A stretch of 64,000 nucleotides of DNA from Flavobacterium psychrophilum (GCA_945872245.1 CAMBZB010000004.1:1-64000), one strand, 5' to 3'. Shown: positions 28,048 through 37,619, numbered from the stretch's first letter. Notes: generated from the sequence alone by a model not told the origin. Numbers and translations are program-made.

Positions 28048-29109
28048 ATGGATTTTACAAAATACAAAGACGATTTTACAACTGAAGCCACAAAAATGGG
28101 CTTGTCGAAAAATAATATCCAACATTGTCTGAATTATGCCGAAGTGTTGCTTTCGAATAACGTTCCAGTAATTTACAATCCCTTGCATCTTTCCGAACTT
28201 TTGGGCTACAAAAAAGAATTCCTCAAAAAAGCGGCATTGCATACCTCCTATTTCTATCGTGATTTTGAAATTACCAAAAAAAACGGCAAGAAAAGATCCA
28301 TTTCTGAACCACTTCCCAGTTTAAAGGAAATTCAAATCTGGATTCTTAAAAATATTCTCGAAAAAGTGCCCGTAAGTTCTTATGCCAAGGCCTATAAAGC
28401 CAAAACAAGCCTTATGGAAAACCTGAAATTCCATAAAAACCAACCCAAAGTATTCACGCTTGATTTGGAAAACTTCTTCCCATCCCTAAAAATGGAACTA
28501 GTCGAAAAAGTATTTCTTGAATTGGGTTATTCTAAAATGGTTTCCAATTTGTTGGCAAAACTTTGCACCAGAGACCGATCTTTGCCACAAGGCGCGCCAA
28601 CTAGTCCATATCTTTCGAACCTTATTTTCAAAGAGGCTGATACCGTAATTGCCGATTATTGCAAACAACGAAAAATCAGGTACACCCGTTATGCCGATGA
28701 CTTGAGTTTTTCTGGCGATTTCGATGAAAAGGAACTCCTTGAAAAAGTCAGAGAAACTGTCGAAAACCTGAATCTTCGCATCAACGAAAGCAAAACAAAA
28801 CTAATGACGCCCAACAGAAGACAGACCGTTACCGGAATTGTGGTCAATCATAAACCCCAGGTAGTTTTTCATAAACGCAACACATTGCGACAGGTAATGT
28901 ATTATATCAAGAAATTTGGCTTAGACGAACACCGGGTCTATAAGGAAATCCGTCAGGCCAATTATCTGGAACATTTGTTGGGGAAAATAAATTTCGTTTT
29001 GCAAATAAACCCGGAAGACGAAGAATTTGCCGCATATAAAAAAATGCTGATTGACCTCAAAAAGAAACAAGACTCGAAAGTCAAAAAGCCATTGCTAGTA
29101 TTGGTTTAA
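28048..29109 (+). CDS. Retron-type reverse transcriptase
   Basis: This 353-aa RNA-directed DNA polymerase (numbering from the alternative upstream ATG at 28033 gives 358) has the RT blocks FTLDLENFFPSL (first catalytic Asp, 144), LPQGAPTSPYLSNLI (184-198), and YTRYADDLSFSG with the YADD catalytic box at 220-223. It also has VTG at 266-268 in TVTGIVVN, a motif typical of retron RTs. Size and lack of a maturase or endonuclease domain fit retrons better than group II introns. ATG 28048 is preferred because ATG 28033 lies within the inverted repeat of the putative ncRNA. A terminator follows at 29143-29166. No known retron effector (toprim/OLD ATPase, HNH, TM, protease) is adjacent. Confidence 0.85.
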   Translation: MDFTKYKDDFTTEATKMGLSKNNIQHCLNYAEVLLSNNVPVIYNPLHLSELLGYKKEFLKKAALHTSYFYRDFEITKKNGKKRSISEPLPSLKEIQIWILKNILEKVPVSSYAKAYKAKTSLMENLKFHKNQPKVFTLDLENFFPSLKMELVEKVFLELGYSKMVSNLLAKLCTRDRSLPQGAPTSPYLSNLIFKEADTVIADYCKQRKIRYTRYADDLSFSGDFDEKELLEKVRETVENLNLRINESKTKLMTPNRRQTVTGIVVNHKPQVVFHKRNTLRQVMYYIKKFGLDEHRVYKEIRQANYLEHLLGKINFVLQINPEDEEFAAYKKMLIDLKKKQDSKVKKPLLVLV

Positions 29110-29142
29110 AAAGGAATGACTTTTGTATATAAAGTCACTACT

Positions 29143-29166
29143 AAAAGCCTTATTTCAAGGCTTTTT
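29143..29166 (+). terminator. Intrinsic terminator after the reverse transcriptase
   Basis: AAAAGCCTT pairs with AAGGCTTTT around a five-base loop and ends in a T run. It closes the candidate retron locus and separates it from the DnaJ-like gene. A second small stem (GACTTT/AAAGTC) lies just before it at 29118-29136. Confidence 0.8.
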
Positions 29167-29331
29167 ACTTTTACATAACAATCTGTAATAAAACACTTTA
29201 TTCCTTTTTTGGCAAAGTAAAATTGATTAAATTTGAAGTAAGACTAAGCGGGAATAATTACAGTCCTTTGGACGTTGTAAACAAAATCATAGAACCAATC
29301 GCAACAACAGCAATTTGAAAAACGATGCAAA

Positions 29332-30240
29332 ATGGCATTTATAGACTACTACAAAATATTGGGGATCGATAAAAGCGCAACAGATGCCGAGGTGAAAAAA
29401 GCATACCGAAAACTTGCCCGAAAATACCATCCTGATTTAAATCCCAACAACAAGGAAGCCGAGTTAAAATTCAAGGAAATCAATGAGGCCAACGAAGTCT
29501 TAAGTCATCCCGAAAATCGCAAAAAATACGATCAATATGGCGAAGACTGGAAACATTCCGAAGAATTTGAAAAATCAAGGCGACAACAACAATCTCAAAG
29601 TCGTGGGGGGCAGCCAGGGGGTTTTGCCGGTTTTGGAGGATTCTCGGGTGGCGGAGATTATTCTGATTTTTTCGAGTCCATGTTTGGAGGGCGTTCCACA
29701 GGAGGAAGAAGTCGAACCGCGCAGGCAAAAGGCGGCGATTACAATGCCGAATTGCATTTGGATTTAAAAGATGTTTACACCACCCATAAACGAGCCTTGA
29801 CCATTAATGGCAAAAATATTAGGCTTACCATTCCCGCAGGTGTTGAAAATGGACAGGTCATAAAAATCAGCGGAATGGGAGGAGAAGGCACAAATGGCGG
29901 TCCTAAAGGAGATTTGTATATTACCTTCATCATTGAAAATCGCACCAAATTTAAGCTGGACAAGCACAGCCTTTATTCCACAGTAGATTTGGATTTATAC
30001 AGCGCTATTTTAGGTGGTGAAATAACAGTTGACACTTTTGACGGAAAAGTAAAACTGAAAGTGTTGCCGGGAACCCAAAATGGTACCAAAGTAAAACTAA
30101 AAGGAAAAGGCTTTCCTGTCTATAAAAAAGAGGGCGTGTTTGGCGATTTGTATATTACTTATCAAATCGTAATACCCACAAATCTTAGTGAAAAAGAAAA
30201 AGAATTGTTTGAGGAACTAGCCAATTTAAAAACAGCCTGA
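29332..30240 (+). CDS. DnaJ C-terminal domain protein, CbpA type
   Basis: The 302-aa co-chaperone has an N-terminal J domain (residues 4-70) with the HPD motif at 33-35, which stimulates DnaK ATPase. A Gly/Phe-rich linker follows (about 80-130: [12 protein letters not shown]), then the two-barrel C-terminal substrate-binding domain ([28 protein letters not shown]). The cysteine-rich zinc finger of DnaJ proper is absent, which makes it a class B protein like CbpA. A -7 box TAAATTTG lies about 100 bases upstream (29228-29235). It is transcribed alone. Confidence 0.92.
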   Translation: MAFIDYYKILGIDKSATDAEVKKAYRKLARKYHPDLNPNNKEAELKFKEINEANEVLSHPENRKKYDQYGEDWKHSEEFEKSRRQQQSQSRGGQPGGFAGFGGFSGGGDYSDFFESMFGGRSTGGRSRTAQAKGGDYNAELHLDLKDVYTTHKRALTINGKNIRLTIPAGVENGQVIKISGMGGEGTNGGPKGDLYITFIIENRTKFKLDKHSLYSTVDLDLYSAILGGEITVDTFDGKVKLKVLPGTQNGTKVKLKGKGFPVYKKEGVFGDLYITYQIVIPTNLSEKEKELFEELANLKTA

Positions 30241-30306
30241 ATTTTTAAAAAAAATATCCAACTTAATAACTGAAAATCAGAAGATTATTCGTATATTTAC
30301 TTGTGA

Positions 30307-30334
30307 CCACAAGTCACAATACTGTGACTTGTGG
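30307..30334. other. Perfect 12-bp stem-loop upstream of the mla-like operon
   Basis: CCACAAGTCACA (30307-30318) pairs perfectly with TGTGACTTGTGG (30323-30334) around a four-base loop. A TCCTTTTTT stretch follows about seven bases later. It may terminate the upstream cbpA transcript or act as a leader structure or operator of the transporter operon. Confidence 0.6.
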
Positions 30335-30373
30335 TGGTAGTCCTTTTTTATTAAAAATTAATTCCTTTGTTTG

Positions 30374-31156
30374 ATGGGTACTATTTTTAAAATAATCGAA
30401 TTATTGAAGGCTTTTTTGCTCGATATTGGTGAACTCTCCCAATTTGCCGGTCGTTTTTTTAAAGAAGTTTTTAAACGCCCCTCTGAATTCAGGGAATTAC
30501 TGCGACAATGTTTTTATATGGGAAACCGATCCCTACTTTTGGTTGGTGTAACGGGGTTTATAATCGGATTGGTTTTTGATTTACAATCAAGACCAACATT
30601 ACAAGAATTTGGCGCTGAATCCTGGATGCCCAATATGGTTAGTATTTCTATCATTCGAGAAATAGGACCAATAATCACTGCCCTAATATGTGCGGGACGA
30701 ATCGGTTCCGGAATTGGTGCTGAGTTGGGATCCATGAGAGTGACGGAACAAATTGATGCCATGGAAGTTTCAGGAACAAATCCCTTTAAATATTTAGTGG
30801 TTACCCGAATTTTGGCTACCACCTTTATGCTTCCTATTTTAGTTTTTTTTGGTGATTTTATAGCCATTTACGGTTCTTATTTGGTTGAAAACATTAAAGG
30901 AAATGTATCCTTTTTATTGTATTACAACAAAGTTTTTAACGCCTTGGAATTTGGCGACTTGATACCGGCAACCATTAAAACTTTCTTTTTTGGGTTTGCT
31001 ATCGGCTTGGTGGGTTGTTTCAAAGGATATAATTGTAAAAAAGGGACGGCTGGAGTAGGACTTGCCGCTAATTCTGCCGTAGTTTTCACCTCAATGCTGC
31101 TTTTTATAATTGACTTTGTTGCCGTATTTGTTACTGATATTTTTTATGATTTATAA
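30374..31156 (+). CDS. MlaE-family lipid ABC transporter permease
   Basis: The 260-aa inner membrane permease has about five membrane segments and the MlaE signature (TGFIIGLVFDLQSRPTLQEFGAE, IREIGPIITALICAGRIGSGIGAELGSMRVTEQIDAMEVSG). ATG 30374 is chosen over the TTG one codon upstream. With the MCE/MlaD protein and the ATPase it should form the inner-membrane complex that moves phospholipids between inner and outer membranes to maintain asymmetry. The ATPase gene follows after nine bases, so this is the first gene of a three-gene operon. Confidence 0.93.
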   Translation: MGTIFKIIELLKAFLLDIGELSQFAGRFFKEVFKRPSEFRELLRQCFYMGNRSLLLVGVTGFIIGLVFDLQSRPTLQEFGAESWMPNMVSISIIREIGPIITALICAGRIGSGIGAELGSMRVTEQIDAMEVSGTNPFKYLVVTRILATTFMLPILVFFGDFIAIYGSYLVENIKGNVSFLLYYNKVFNALEFGDLIPATIKTFFFGFAIGLVGCFKGYNCKKGTAGVGLAANSAVVFTSMLLFIIDFVAVFVTDIFYDL

Positions 31157-31165
31157 TAGCTCTCG

Positions 31166-31906
31166 ATGAACAAACAAAAAATTGTCATAGAAATAAAAGA
31201 CCTACAGAAAAGTTATGGCGACAACCATGTTTTGAATGGTTTCAATATGTGTTTGGTCGAAGGAGAGAATTTGGTTATTATGGGAAAATCGGGTTCTGGA
31301 AAATCGGTGATGATAAAATGTTTGATTGGACTCGAAGAATACGATAGTGGGACTATCATAGTAATGGGCAAAGACATTAGCACACTCGAACACGAGGAAT
31401 TGGATGAACTTCGAACCGAAGTTGGATTTCTTTTTCAAGGCAGCGCCCTTTATGATTCGATGACGGTCAGGGAAAATCTGGAATTTCCTTTAAGACGCCA
31501 TACCAAGAAGTTTGGTAGAATAAAGGATACCACGCCAATGGTTATGGAAGCACTTGAAAATGTGGGTTTAGCCCATACCATAAACTTGATGCCCGAAGAA
31601 CTTTCAGGCGGAATGAAACGTAGGATTGCATTAGCTAGAACCTTGATACTCCAACCCAGTATTATTCTTTATGATGAACCCACCACCGGATTAGACCCCA
31701 TAACGGCAAAAGAAATATTGTTGCTGATGATTTCTATCCAAAAAAAATACAATACCTCATCCATTATTATTACCCATGATGTGGATTGTGCAAGAGCGAT
31801 TTCGAATCGAATGATTTTATTAGTGGATGGTATCAATTATGTCGAAGGCACTTTTGAAGAGTTATTAGCTTCAAACGATCCCAAAATACAGGCATTCTTT
31901 AAATAA
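31166..31906 (+). CDS. MlaF-like ABC transporter ATP-binding protein
   Basis: The 246-aa ATPase has Walker A GKSGSGKSV, the signature LSGGMKRRIALARTL, Walker B IILYDEPTTGLDP and the switch His in IITHDVD, so it looks catalytically complete. The Met in LSGGM and the position between an MlaE permease and an MCE protein identify it as the MlaF subunit that powers lipid transport. The intergenic gaps are nine bases on each side, consistent with one transcript. Confidence 0.94.
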   Translation: MNKQKIVIEIKDLQKSYGDNHVLNGFNMCLVEGENLVIMGKSGSGKSVMIKCLIGLEEYDSGTIIVMGKDISTLEHEELDELRTEVGFLFQGSALYDSMTVRENLEFPLRRHTKKFGRIKDTTPMVMEALENVGLAHTINLMPEELSGGMKRRIALARTLILQPSIILYDEPTTGLDPITAKEILLLMISIQKKYNTSSIIITHDVDCARAISNRMILLVDGINYVEGTFEELLASNDPKIQAFFK

Positions 31907-31914
31907 GCAATAAA

Positions 31915-32907
31915 ATGGAAAAAACAACCTCACAAAAAATTCGACTTGGTCTTTTTGTAATCATAGGATTATTGATTTTTATCCTTGCCGTTTATTTCAT
32001 TGGCGACAAGCAGAAAATGTTTGGGAAAACAAATCATTTGGAAGCTATTTTCAACAATGTAAATGGATTGCAATTGGGAAATAATGTTCGCTATTCCGGA
32101 ATAAGCGTGGGAACAGTTCGTGGGATTGAGATGATTAATGACACGACCATTCGTGTCGATATGATAATAGATAAAACGATTTTTACTCACATTAAAAAAA
32201 ATGCCATTGCTACAATTGGTTCTGATGGCTTAGTAGGAAACATGATTATTAATATTATCCCAGGAATAGGTGAAGAGGCTTCTGTTCAGCCCGGTGACGA
32301 GATTCGTTCCCGTAATCGCGTGAGTACCGACGATATTTTTAATACACTTAGCAAGACCAATAAAAATGCTGCTACACTCACTGCCAATTTACTTAAAATC
32401 ACCGATAAAATGATGGACGGTAAAGGAACTATGGGTTCCTTAATCAACGATACTTTAATGGCAAGAGACCTCAAAGAAACCATGCGTTATTTAAAACTAA
32501 CGGGAAAAGGAGCCTCTGAAACAGTGCTAAAATTCAATCAACTTATCGAATCTTTAGACAGTAAGGACAATGTTATTGGGGTCATAAAAGATTCGGCTGT
32601 AGCCCAAAAAATAAAAAATATGGTGACCAATTTAGATCAGTCAAGTGTTGGGATTGATAAAGCAATTACGAACCTAAATGCAACCATCAAAAATATTAAA
32701 GACGGAAAAGGCGCTATTAATTATCTTTCTAATGACCCCAAATTAGTCCGAAAAATTGATTCGACAATGACCAATATTAACCAAGCCAGTTTCCGTTTGA
32801 ATGAGAACCTAGAAGCCTTAAAACACAATTTTTTGTTTAGGGGTTATTTTAAAAAATTAGAAAAGGAAAAAGCGAAAGCCGCCCAATTGGGCAAAACTAA
32901 AAAGTAA
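31915..32907 (+). CDS. MlaD/MCE-domain protein
   Basis: The 330-aa protein has one N-terminal transmembrane helix (IRLGLFVIIGLLIFILAVYFIG, about 9-30), an MCE domain (about 38-120: NHLEAIFNNVNGLQLGNNVRYSGISVGTVRGIEM, then IGSDGLVGNMIINIIPG), and a long helical C-terminal part that probably reaches across the periplasm. MCE proteins form hexameric lipid channels. It is the third gene of the permease-ATPase-MCE operon. There are no mlaB/mlaC genes here, the usual situation in Bacteroidetes. Confidence 0.92.
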   Translation: MEKTTSQKIRLGLFVIIGLLIFILAVYFIGDKQKMFGKTNHLEAIFNNVNGLQLGNNVRYSGISVGTVRGIEMINDTTIRVDMIIDKTIFTHIKKNAIATIGSDGLVGNMIINIIPGIGEEASVQPGDEIRSRNRVSTDDIFNTLSKTNKNAATLTANLLKITDKMMDGKGTMGSLINDTLMARDLKETMRYLKLTGKGASETVLKFNQLIESLDSKDNVIGVIKDSAVAQKIKNMVTNLDQSSVGIDKAITNLNATIKNIKDGKGAINYLSNDPKLVRKIDSTMTNINQASFRLNENLEALKHNFLFRGYFKKLEKEKAKAAQLGKTKK

Positions 32908-33010
32908 CCAATCCTGATTTCTATGCAACCTAATATTTCATGTATTGAAAACTGCTAATAGTTTACGTCAAAATTAAGAATGTTTACTAAAATTTTAAAA
33001 ATATAAAATC

Positions 33011-34045
33011 ATGGTGACAGTAGAAAAACAAGGGATAATTCTGAGTCCCACTAATAGGGAGTTTGAGAATAACGGTGTGTTAAATCCCGGAATTTATCAA
33101 GAAGGAGACACCGTGCATATTTTATACAGAGCGGTACAGAATGGCAATTTATCCACCATTGGATATGCAAAAACCGAAGGGCCTTTAAATATAATAGAAA
33201 GACATGATAAACCTTTGATTATCAGTAATTTTGACTATGAAAAACATGGCGTGGAGGATGCTAGAATCGTTAAGATTGAAGATGTTTATTATATCACCTA
33301 CACAGCTTATGATGGTATCAATGCGATGGGTGCTCTCGCTACTTCAAAAGACTTAATCCATTTTGAAAAGCACGGAATCATCACTCCAAAAATAAATTAT
33401 GCTGAGTATGAGCGTCTGGCTTTGTGCTGTGGCAGTAAACTAAATCCGAAATACCACCACTATTATAGGCTTTTTGACCAGATAGGATTGGGAGATGACG
33501 AATTTAGATTTTTAAGGGACAAAGATTTGACATTTTTTCCAAGAAAAATAAATGGAAAATTCGCCATGTTACACCGGATTTGGCCTGGAATTCAAATTGT
33601 ATATTTTGACCATTGGACAGATTTGACCAAATCATTTTGGGAACATTATATAGAAAACCTCACCGATTACATCGTTCTGGATCCTGAAGGAGTTTTTGAA
33701 GTAAACTACATAGGAGCTGGAGGTCCTCCTATTGAAACAGAATATGGATGGTTGATGATTTATCATGGCGTACAAGAGACGGCAACTGGTGCCATATATC
33801 ACGCCAAAGCCGCTTTACTGCAATTGGACAAGCCTGAAGTCGAAATCTCAAGACTGGACATACCACTCTTCTCCCCTACCAAGCAGTGGGAAATAGAGGG
33901 CGAAGTAAACGATGTGGTCTTCCCGACCGGTCACGCCTTGTTTGGAGAAGATCTTTACATCTATTATGGCGCAGCCGACAAACATACAGCCGTTGCCAAA
34001 ATGAACATCAATGAATTGTTACACGAACTAAGAATTCAGCCCTAA
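33011..34045 (+). CDS. GH130-family glycosidase or phosphorylase
   Basis: The 344-aa soluble protein fits the five-bladed beta-propeller family GH130 (beta-mannoside phosphorylases and mannosidases). It shows NPGIYQEGDTVHILYRAV, the catalytic-region VEDARIVKIEDVYYITYTAYDG, GAGGPPIETEYGWLMIYHGV and YYGAADKHTAVA at the C-terminus. There is no signal peptide, so it acts in the cytoplasm. Phosphorolysis or hydrolysis of beta-mannosides is the family activity; which one applies here is not resolved. It lies 12 bases before a glycosyltransferase, suggesting that the two act on the same glycan. Confidence 0.88.
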   Translation: MVTVEKQGIILSPTNREFENNGVLNPGIYQEGDTVHILYRAVQNGNLSTIGYAKTEGPLNIIERHDKPLIISNFDYEKHGVEDARIVKIEDVYYITYTAYDGINAMGALATSKDLIHFEKHGIITPKINYAEYERLALCCGSKLNPKYHHYYRLFDQIGLGDDEFRFLRDKDLTFFPRKINGKFAMLHRIWPGIQIVYFDHWTDLTKSFWEHYIENLTDYIVLDPEGVFEVNYIGAGGPPIETEYGWLMIYHGVQETATGAIYHAKAALLQLDKPEVEISRLDIPLFSPTKQWEIEGEVNDVVFPTGHALFGEDLYIYYGAADKHTAVAKMNINELLHELRIQP

Positions 34046-34057
34046 AAAACAGGTAAT

Positions 34058-36310
34058 ATGAAATATGAAAAAGGAATAAAAATGCTGATTGTGAGTTCTT
34101 ATCCACCTCGAGAGTGTGGTTTGGCCACTTTTTCAAATGACATCGTTAACTCTGTAAAAAAAGTTTTTGGCGATACCCTTCCCATTGAAGTTTGTGCGCT
34201 GCAAAACAGCAAGCAGCAATTTGAATATGGACCCGAGGTAAAATACATCATTACCTCTTCATCTATAGAGGATTATAGGCTGATTGCGGAAAATATAAAT
34301 GAACGAAATGACATCGGATTAGTGTGTATCCAACATGAATTTGGACTTCATGGTGGCGAATATGGCGATTATTTCCTTGCTTTTCTATTGGCACTTAACA
34401 AACCCATAATTACGGTTTTTCACACGGTATTACCGGAACCAGACGAAAAAAGGAAAAAAGTGGTTCAGGCAATAGTTGATTTATCTAATAGAATTGTAGT
34501 GCTAACCAATAAATCAAAGCAGATTTTGACTAGACAATATGGTTGTCAGGAATCAAAAATAAATATGATTCCCCATGGAACACATACCGTGCTTTGGGAA
34601 CAAAAGGAACTATTGAAAGACAAATATCACTATTCGGATAAAATCGTGATGTCCACCTTTGGGCTGATTAGTGAAAACAAAAACATTGAAACCATATTGT
34701 ATGCCTTGCCCGGAATCGTTACCAAACATCCTGAAGTTATTTATATGGTAATTGGAAAAACACATCCTGAAATTATCAAAAGAGAAGGAGAAAAATACCG
34801 CAACAAACTTATCGATATCGTCCAAGAACTCCAATTAGAAAATAATGTCCTGTTTATAAATGAATATCTAGAATTGAAACAATTACTAGAATATTTAACC
34901 TTGTCAGACATTTATTTATTTTCTTCCAAAGACCCCAATCAGGCAGTGAGCGGCACCTTTGCCTATGCCCTTAGTTGTGGTTGCGCCGTTATCTCCACAC
35001 CCATACCACATGCCATGGAAGCCTTGGAAGATGGAAACGGAATATTATTGAAGGCGTTTGACAATCCTCAAGAATTTCAAAAAGCCATACAAGAACTTAT
35101 TGAAAATAAAGAAAAACGAGTTGCAATGGGGAAAAATGCTTATTCCCTCTCCCATTCGACAATATGGGAAAATGTCGCCATCAAATATGGGTTGTTATTT
35201 GGTGAATTAACGAACCGTGAAGAAGATCTAAAATTCAGCTTGCCACCCATAAAACTAGACCATATTAAGGAACTTACCACGGATTACGGAATGCTGCAAT
35301 TTTCAAAATTTAGCGATCCGGATCCTGAGTCGGGATACACCCTCGATGATAATGCGAGAGCATTAATTAATATTGTGATGTATTATTCGCATTATCAAGA
35401 TGAAGAGGTTTTGAAATTGGCGGATATCTATTTGAATTTTATAGAAGAGATTCAACGAGAAGATGGTTTTTTTGACAATTATAAAAATTTCGACCGCCAA
35501 TTAACTTCACAAAATTCAGAAGTAAATCTTGAGGATGCCAATGGCAGAGCACTATGGAGTCTAGGCTACGTCATTTCACACAAAGAAATACTTCCTCTAA
35601 ATTTAGTTTTTAGAGCCGAAAATTGTTGGGAAAAAGCATCCAAAAGAATATACGAGATTACCTCTCCAAGAGCTATCGCGTATACCCTAAAAGGGTTGTA
35701 TTACTACTATTCCGTTCATCCGGAGGAAACAGTTCGGGTATATATTGTGCAACTTGCGGATAAATTATTAGAGCTGTATAACATTAATTCTGAGGAATAT
35801 TGGTGTTGGTATGAAGATTATATGACTTATGTGAACAATGTTCTCCCCGAAGCGATGATGTATAGCTATTTGGCAATAGGGGAACCCAAATATTTAAAAA
35901 TTGCCACCATAACCTTAGATTTTCTTTTATCACACTATTTCATGAAGGGGCAGCTCAAAGTAATATCGAATAGAGGATGGTTCAAAAAGGAAAATGAAAG
36001 AGTGTTTTATGGAGAACAACCTATCGAAGTGTCTACTACAATCATCACTTTAGATTTGTTTTACCAAGTAACTGGAAACGTTAAATATAAAGAACAGCTT
36101 GAAGTGGCTTTTAATTGGTTTTTGGGAAACAATCACCTGAAACAAATTATGTACAACCCCGAAAACGGAGCCTCTTATGACGGATTGGAAGATACTATAA
36201 TTAACATCAACCAAGGAGCCGAATCGACTTTATGTTTTTTTAAAACACTGTTAATCATGAAAAAGTATTCAGAAAAAGCTGTTGAAAAAACAAAGATTTT
36301 GGAGACATGA
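34058..36310 (+). CDS. GT4-type glycosyltransferase with C-terminal helical (alpha/alpha) domain
   Basis: In this 750-aa protein, residues ~1-385 form a GT-B fold glycosyltransferase of family 4 type (MLIVSSYPPRECGLATFS, VCIQHEFGLHGGEYG, STFGLISENKNIETI, YLFSSKDPNQAVSGTFAYALSCGCAVISTPI). Residues ~400-750 are helical with GYTLDDNARALI and ATGRALWSLGY-like repeats (here DANGRALWSLGY), resembling an alpha/alpha-toroid glycan-binding or glycosidase-like domain. It follows the GH130 gene by 12 bases. I infer synthesis or turnover of a mannose-containing oligosaccharide in the cytoplasm; the acceptor is unknown. Confidence 0.85.
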   Translation: MKYEKGIKMLIVSSYPPRECGLATFSNDIVNSVKKVFGDTLPIEVCALQNSKQQFEYGPEVKYIITSSSIEDYRLIAENINERNDIGLVCIQHEFGLHGGEYGDYFLAFLLALNKPIITVFHTVLPEPDEKRKKVVQAIVDLSNRIVVLTNKSKQILTRQYGCQESKINMIPHGTHTVLWEQKELLKDKYHYSDKIVMSTFGLISENKNIETILYALPGIVTKHPEVIYMVIGKTHPEIIKREGEKYRNKLIDIVQELQLENNVLFINEYLELKQLLEYLTLSDIYLFSSKDPNQAVSGTFAYALSCGCAVISTPIPHAMEALEDGNGILLKAFDNPQEFQKAIQELIENKEKRVAMGKNAYSLSHSTIWENVAIKYGLLFGELTNREEDLKFSLPPIKLDHIKELTTDYGMLQFSKFSDPDPESGYTLDDNARALINIVMYYSHYQDEEVLKLADIYLNFIEEIQREDGFFDNYKNFDRQLTSQNSEVNLEDANGRALWSLGYVISHKEILPLNLVFRAENCWEKASKRIYEITSPRAIAYTLKGLYYYYSVHPEETVRVYIVQLADKLLELYNINSEEYWCWYEDYMTYVNNVLPEAMMYSYLAIGEPKYLKIATITLDFLLSHYFMKGQLKVISNRGWFKKENERVFYGEQPIEVSTTIITLDLFYQVTGNVKYKEQLEVAFNWFLGNNHLKQIMYNPENGASYDGLEDTIININQGAESTLCFFKTLLIMKKYSEKAVEKTKILET

Positions 36311-36320
36311 AATCTGCTAT

Positions 36321-37445
36321 TTAAAGACTCTTCAGGGCTTCAATCAATAAATTCAAATCTTCTTTGGTATTTAAATGACTCAAAGAAATCCGTAAACTTG
36401 GTTTTTGTGAATTCTCATTAGAGAGTATCTCCGCCAGAACATGAGAAGGTCTGTTACTGCCAGACTGGCAAGCGCTACCACGGGAAACAGCAATTCCTTT
36501 CATATCTAAATGAAATAAAATCATAGCGGTTTTATCTTCTGAAAAAGGCAATAGCACATTTAAAATAGTGTAAAATCCCTCTTGCGAACCATTTATTTCA
36601 AAAGTCGGAAATTCAATTTGGAATTGGCTAATCAAATAATTTTTTAAATCCAAAATATATCTTCTTTCTCTATCCAAATTAGCAAAGGAAAGCAATAAAG
36701 CCTTTGCCATTCCAGCAATCTGATACACCGCTTCGGTTCCGGGTCGCATCCCTTTTTCTTGTTCGCCACCATAAAATAAAGGTCGCAATCCTGAATTTTT
36801 CTTTATGTACGCAAACCCAACTCCTTTTGGTCCGTGAAATTTATGTGCACTTGCTACCATAAAATCAATGGGCAATGTTTGTAAATCAATTTCGGTTTTC
36901 CCAACGGATTGTACCATGTCCGAATGGAAAAGCGCATGGTGTTGTTGACAAATACGCCCCACTTTACCCAAATCCAACACCGTTCCTATTTCGTTATTGA
37001 CATGCATCAGGCTTACCAAGGTTTTTGTTTCTTGGGAAAGCAAGTCTACTAAATCCGTAATGTCAATTTCGCCATTAGGCTTAACCGCCACATAATCCAC
37101 TTGAATATCAAACTCTTTTTGCAAGGCTTGTACCGTAAATAAAACAGCATGATGCTCTATTTTACAGGTGATAATTCTTTTTACACCCAAATCCTTGACC
37201 GCCGATCGCAGAATCCAGTTATTGGCTTCGGTGCCACAAGAAGTAAAAATAATTTCTTGGGCCGAAGCATTCAACTGCTTGGCGATTGCCTTCCTGGAGA
37301 GCTCTAGAATACTTTTGGCTTTTCGCCCAAAACTGTGTGTTGACGAGGGATTACCATAATCTTCCGATAATACTTTTGTCATTTCCTGTATGACTTCCGG
37401 GCGGAGTTGCGTAGTAGAGGCGTTATCGAGATATACTTTTTTCAT
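36321..37445 (-). CDS. Cysteine desulfurase (NifS/IscS-like)
   Basis: The 374-aa PLP enzyme starts at ATG 37445 (MKKVYLDNASTTQLRPEV). An upstream in-frame start at 37490 exists but lies before the promoter-like -7 box. Motifs are the PLP Lys in ASAHKFHGPKGVGF, the substrate-binding His region (CKIEHHAV), and the catalytic Cys loop SRGSACQSGS, typical of group I (NifS/IscS) enzymes. It removes sulfur from cysteine for Fe-S cluster or thiolation pathways. No isc, suf or thiolase genes are adjacent, so a tRNA-thiolation role is possible. Confidence 0.93.
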   Translation of the reverse strand: MKKVYLDNASTTQLRPEVIQEMTKVLSEDYGNPSSTHSFGRKAKSILELSRKAIAKQLNASAQEIIFTSCGTEANNWILRSAVKDLGVKRIITCKIEHHAVLFTVQALQKEFDIQVDYVAVKPNGEIDITDLVDLLSQETKTLVSLMHVNNEIGTVLDLGKVGRICQQHHALFHSDMVQSVGKTEIDLQTLPIDFMVASAHKFHGPKGVGFAYIKKNSGLRPLFYGGEQEKGMRPGTEAVYQIAGMAKALLLSFANLDRERRYILDLKNYLISQFQIEFPTFEINGSQEGFYTILNVLLPFSEDKTAMILFHLDMKGIAVSRGSACQSGSNRPSHVLAEILSNENSQKPSLRISLSHLNTKEDLNLLIEALKSL

Positions 37446-37450
37446 TGGTA

Positions 37451-37458
37451 CAAAGTTA
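37451..37458 (-). promoter_or_regulatory. -7 box of the cysteine desulfurase gene
   Basis: TAACTTTG on the minus strand matches TAnnTTTG exactly and ends six bases before ATG 37445. This supports the downstream start and suggests a leaderless or nearly leaderless mRNA. No clear -33 TTG is seen. Confidence 0.4.
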
Positions 37459-37619
37459 TGAAATATGAATTGTGATTTGACTACTGTCAATTGGCATTTT
37501 TTTTACTATTTTTGAGCAAATATTTTAAACGATGAAACGCCCACGTAAATTATCATTGACTAACAGAGATATGATTATAAGCGTTCCAACTTCCAATAAA
37601 AAACAAATATTATAAACAA

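Noticed and set aside
36460..36485. Short palindrome (TGCCAGACTGGCA) in the cysteine desulfurase gene
   Set aside because: It is simply the codons for the conserved catalytic-loop CQSG residues, not an inserted repeat.
37531..37614. 27-codon ORF (MKRPRKLSLTNRDM...) just upstream of the lipoprotein gene
   Set aside because: A -7-like TATTTTTG precedes it, but the peptide is very short and shows no motif; more likely part of the leader of the lipoprotein mRNA.
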